64,000 nt of DNA from CAZLFA01 sp964558665 (GTDB lineage Bacteria; Desulfobacterota; Syntrophia; Syntrophales; PHBD01): contig CAZLFA010000004.1 in the NCBI GenBank assembly GCA_964558665.1, positions 55,280 through 119,279 of the forward strand, given 5' to 3'. How positions within the stretch are numbered: position 1 is the stretch's first letter; every line of letters starts with the position of its first letter. The position numbers and the translations under genes were made by a program. The notes beneath the pieces are model-generated. The model was not told the DNA's origin. It searched no databases and saw only the letters and a program-made list of their open reading frames with translations. Of the stretch, positions 62,069 to 64,000 are shown piece by piece.

Positions 62069-63051
62069 GAAGTGCATCAATCGTTGCGGTAATAATAATT
62101 TCATTGGTGATGAGTGGATGTGCAGGCCCTCAGCTAAAGCTGTTTCCCGATGCAACCGACCCTTTAAAGGAATTCACCCTTGAAGGAAACGGCACCGATA
62201 AAATCCTGCTGATCCCTATAAGAGGGGTGATTTCAGACAATCCTAGAAGGGGGCTTCTCGGCACATCTCCCAGTATGGTTCAACAATTGGTATCACAATT
62301 ACAAAAGGCGGAGCGAGACAAAAATATCAAAGCGGTTCTCTTGAAAATCAATTCGCCGGGCGGGTCGGTTACAGTCAGCGACATACTTTACCACGAGATA
62401 TCCTCATACAAACAGAGAACCGGCGTAAAGATAACCGTTTCCATGATGGACATCGGGGCATCAGGTGCTTACTACTTATCACTTCCGGCTGACAGGATCA
62501 TGGCACACCCAACGACTCAAATCGGTTCTATAGGTGTTATTTTTCTTCAACCCAGGGTTGTTGGATTGATGGATAAAATCGGCATGACTATTGATGTGAA
62601 GAAGTTCGGTAAAAACAAGGACATGGGATCGCCCTTCCGTGCAGGCGTTCCCGAAGAAGAGAGAATGTTTCAAACTACTGTCGATAAACTGGGGGAAAGA
62701 TTTATCTCTCTGGTAAAAAAACATCGCAAGATGGAGCCGCAAGCGCTGGCAGAGATATCAACTGCCCGCTTATTTCTTGCTGATGAGGCATTGAAACTCG
62801 GTTTGATCGATAAAATCGGTTATCTGAGTGATGCGATAAAGGAAACTAAGATTATAGCCGGACTTCCCAAAAATGCCCGAGTTGTCGTATATCGTCGCAC
62901 AGAATACCCTGAAGATAATTTGTACAATGTTGCCGGTGCGGCATCTTATGATCCGCGACTTTCTCTCATCAACATTGAACTTCCCGAAATGTTCAACCTG
63001 ACAAGCGGATTCTATTATATCTGGCCCGGTGCGATCGGAACAGGTAACTGA
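62065..63051 (+). CDS. Lipoprotein SppA-like peptidase
   Basis: A 328-residue S49-type peptidase. The N-terminus is a lipoprotein signal peptide with lipobox VMSGC rather than the membrane helix of the first SppA. The dyad by position is S133 (DIGASGAYYL) and K185 (KFGKNKDMGS). INSPGGSVTVSDILYHE and HPTTQIGSIGVIF are family segments. It has a GGAG site 8 bases before the ATG. It is probably a periplasm-facing protease; whether it degrades signal peptides is unknown. The two SppA proteins suggest a division of labour. Confidence 0.85.
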   Translation: MRSASIVAVIIISLVMSGCAGPQLKLFPDATDPLKEFTLEGNGTDKILLIPIRGVISDNPRRGLLGTSPSMVQQLVSQLQKAERDKNIKAVLLKINSPGGSVTVSDILYHEISSYKQRTGVKITVSMMDIGASGAYYLSLPADRIMAHPTTQIGSIGVIFLQPRVVGLMDKIGMTIDVKKFGKNKDMGSPFRAGVPEEERMFQTTVDKLGERFISLVKKHRKMEPQALAEISTARLFLADEALKLGLIDKIGYLSDAIKETKIIAGLPKNARVVVYRRTEYPEDNLYNVAGAASYDPRLSLINIELPEMFNLTSGFYYIWPGAIGTGN

Positions 63052-63079
63052 GTCACTTAATGATCTCTGCTTCCCGGCT

Positions 63080-63928
63080 TTATTCTACCTGAACTCCTAT
63101 AATGTTGGGAACGGTCCATTGCCTGCGGCTTATTCCGTCCTGCTTGCCTCCCAGTTCGCTTGCTCCTGCAAGATCAAGTGAAAAACCACCGGTACGCACC
63201 GACATGCCTGCAACTGTCCCACCCTCCACATGCATCATACGATCTACACCCATGCCCGATGATTTGATCAGCTCATTGAATTCCCACATTGTATACGGCA
63301 CAACGCAAAAAATGAAAAGAATGCGTCCCGCCGTGTCTATGCCGATGGCTGCTTCACTCCATTTTTTCTCGGTCTTCTTCCATACATTAACACTATTCCC
63401 CTTAAGCAATCGCAAATTTTGTATAACGACACGGTAATCCTGCAACTTCTTCATGGCATCACGGTCATCAAGATCAACAATAACAGCTGGCGCTGACTGC
63501 GGCCGCGATGGTTCAAAGGCAAGAACCGACATGTAGCTCTTTACCCAGCGTTTATTCTGTATGTTATTGCCATTTTTCAGATAGCCTACATGGGTAAGGT
63601 AATCCTGGCCATACATGCCTGCATTGATTGCAGCAGCCAATCCAAATTCCCTGCACCATCCTAAAGGCGTCCTGGCTTGTCCGCCATGTTCAGAGGCCAG
63701 CAGAATTTTTAATTTTGCCCTGGCAGGATCAATTCGCACAACATGAACCTTGCCTTCAAGACTATTGGGAAGAGAAACATTTAAAAGACAGTACTCCGCG
63801 CCTGTACTGATAACACGGCATTTATCTTTATCTTGAACTGACGAAGCCGACTGTGTGGCTAAATTACCTTTTGAGGGCAGCAGACCAACTGTTGCGGCAG
63901 CAATAAACAATATGAACAAGTATCTCAT
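63080..63928 (-). CDS. NAGPA-type phosphodiester glycosidase family protein (exported)
   Basis: A 282-residue exported protein with a signal peptide (about 1-25). The C-terminal part shows the family's AAINAGMYGQDYLTHVGYLKNGN (compare family NAGFF), GIDTAGRILFIFCV and MMHVEGGTVAGMSV, with DLAGASELG near the end. Members hydrolyse phosphodiester-linked glycans in animals and act on bacterial envelope glycans. It converges with the SppA-like gene, 28 bases away. Confidence 0.8.
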   Translation of the reverse strand: MRYLFILFIAAATVGLLPSKGNLATQSASSVQDKDKCRVISTGAEYCLLNVSLPNSLEGKVHVVRIDPARAKLKILLASEHGGQARTPLGWCREFGLAAAINAGMYGQDYLTHVGYLKNGNNIQNKRWVKSYMSVLAFEPSRPQSAPAVIVDLDDRDAMKKLQDYRVVIQNLRLLKGNSVNVWKKTEKKWSEAAIGIDTAGRILFIFCVVPYTMWEFNELIKSSGMGVDRMMHVEGGTVAGMSVRTGGFSLDLAGASELGGKQDGISRRQWTVPNIIGVQVE

Positions 63929-64000
63929 GGAGTCACTTTAAAAAAAAGGGTCTTCTGGGTTTGTTGTGCATAAGTCATGTTAATTTGGGTTCTTTGATAA

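Overview
The window looks like a chromosomal segment of a Gram-negative anaerobe of the Desulfobacterota (former Deltaproteobacteria), possibly close to the Syntrophales. The evidence is the combination of indolepyruvate:ferredoxin oxidoreductase, DUF362 ferredoxin-like and several radical SAM genes, an outer-membrane lipoprotein toolkit (Lnt, BamE-like lipoproteins, MltD), and the order cmk-rpsA-sppA-ihf. This placement is inference; no rRNA gene is present. Most of the segment is core housekeeping DNA of moderate GC content.

Layout. 1-5 kb: the 3' part of a class I adenylate cyclase, a shortened DUF4139-type secreted protein, and two tandem MtaD-type deaminases. 5-10 kb: tRNA-Leu(UAA) and a signalling block: a soluble hybrid histidine kinase, a decayed FIST-kinase gene, a lone PAS protein and a lone response regulator. 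10-16 kb: DUF362, DUF2889, cmk, rpsA, sppA, an IHF/HU gene and an enoyl-CoA hydratase-like gene. 16-25 kb: homoserine dehydrogenase with a phosphoglycerate-mutase-like protein of the kind proposed to act as homoserine kinase, a YbgC-type thioesterase, a TPR protein, iorAB, a CbpA-type DnaJ and two small BamE-like lipoproteins. 24.5-32 kb (minus strand): UPF0280, dnaE, guaB, a DUF1285-like gene, dtd and a MerR-type regulator with a degenerate nucleotide-cyclase-like domain.

32.5-36 kb: a stretch that reads visibly richer in GC. It holds a B12-type radical SAM protein, a YheT-like hydrolase and an Ate1/Bpt-like acyltransferase, with a repeat-rich 0.5 kb gap containing REP-like hairpins. 36-41 kb: a TPR membrane protein, a PflA-like radical SAM enzyme, queC, a lipoprotein with a HEIGH metalloprotease motif, and three very small exported or membrane proteins, one of them only 54 residues long. 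41-49 kb: an active/inactive pair of M16 peptidases, an M20 peptidase, then phoH-pgpH-ybeY.

49-64 kb: on the minus strand mltD, prfB (with the classical +1 programmed frameshift), lnt, corC, a radical SAM gene, tRNA-Asp, tRNA-Val, and the protein quality-control run tRNA-Leu(UAG)-tig-clpP-clpX-lon, which has a good sigma70-type promoter. It is followed by tRNA-Pro, a lipoprotein SppA homologue and a NAGPA-type phosphodiester glycosidase.

No CRISPR array, rRNA operon, complete insertion sequence or prophage is visible. The least ordinary material is the eroded FIST/kinase locus, the MerR-cyclase fusion, the GC-rich repeat-bearing island with the unusual Ate1-like protein, and the unrecognised lipoprotein metalloprotease with neighbouring micro-proteins.
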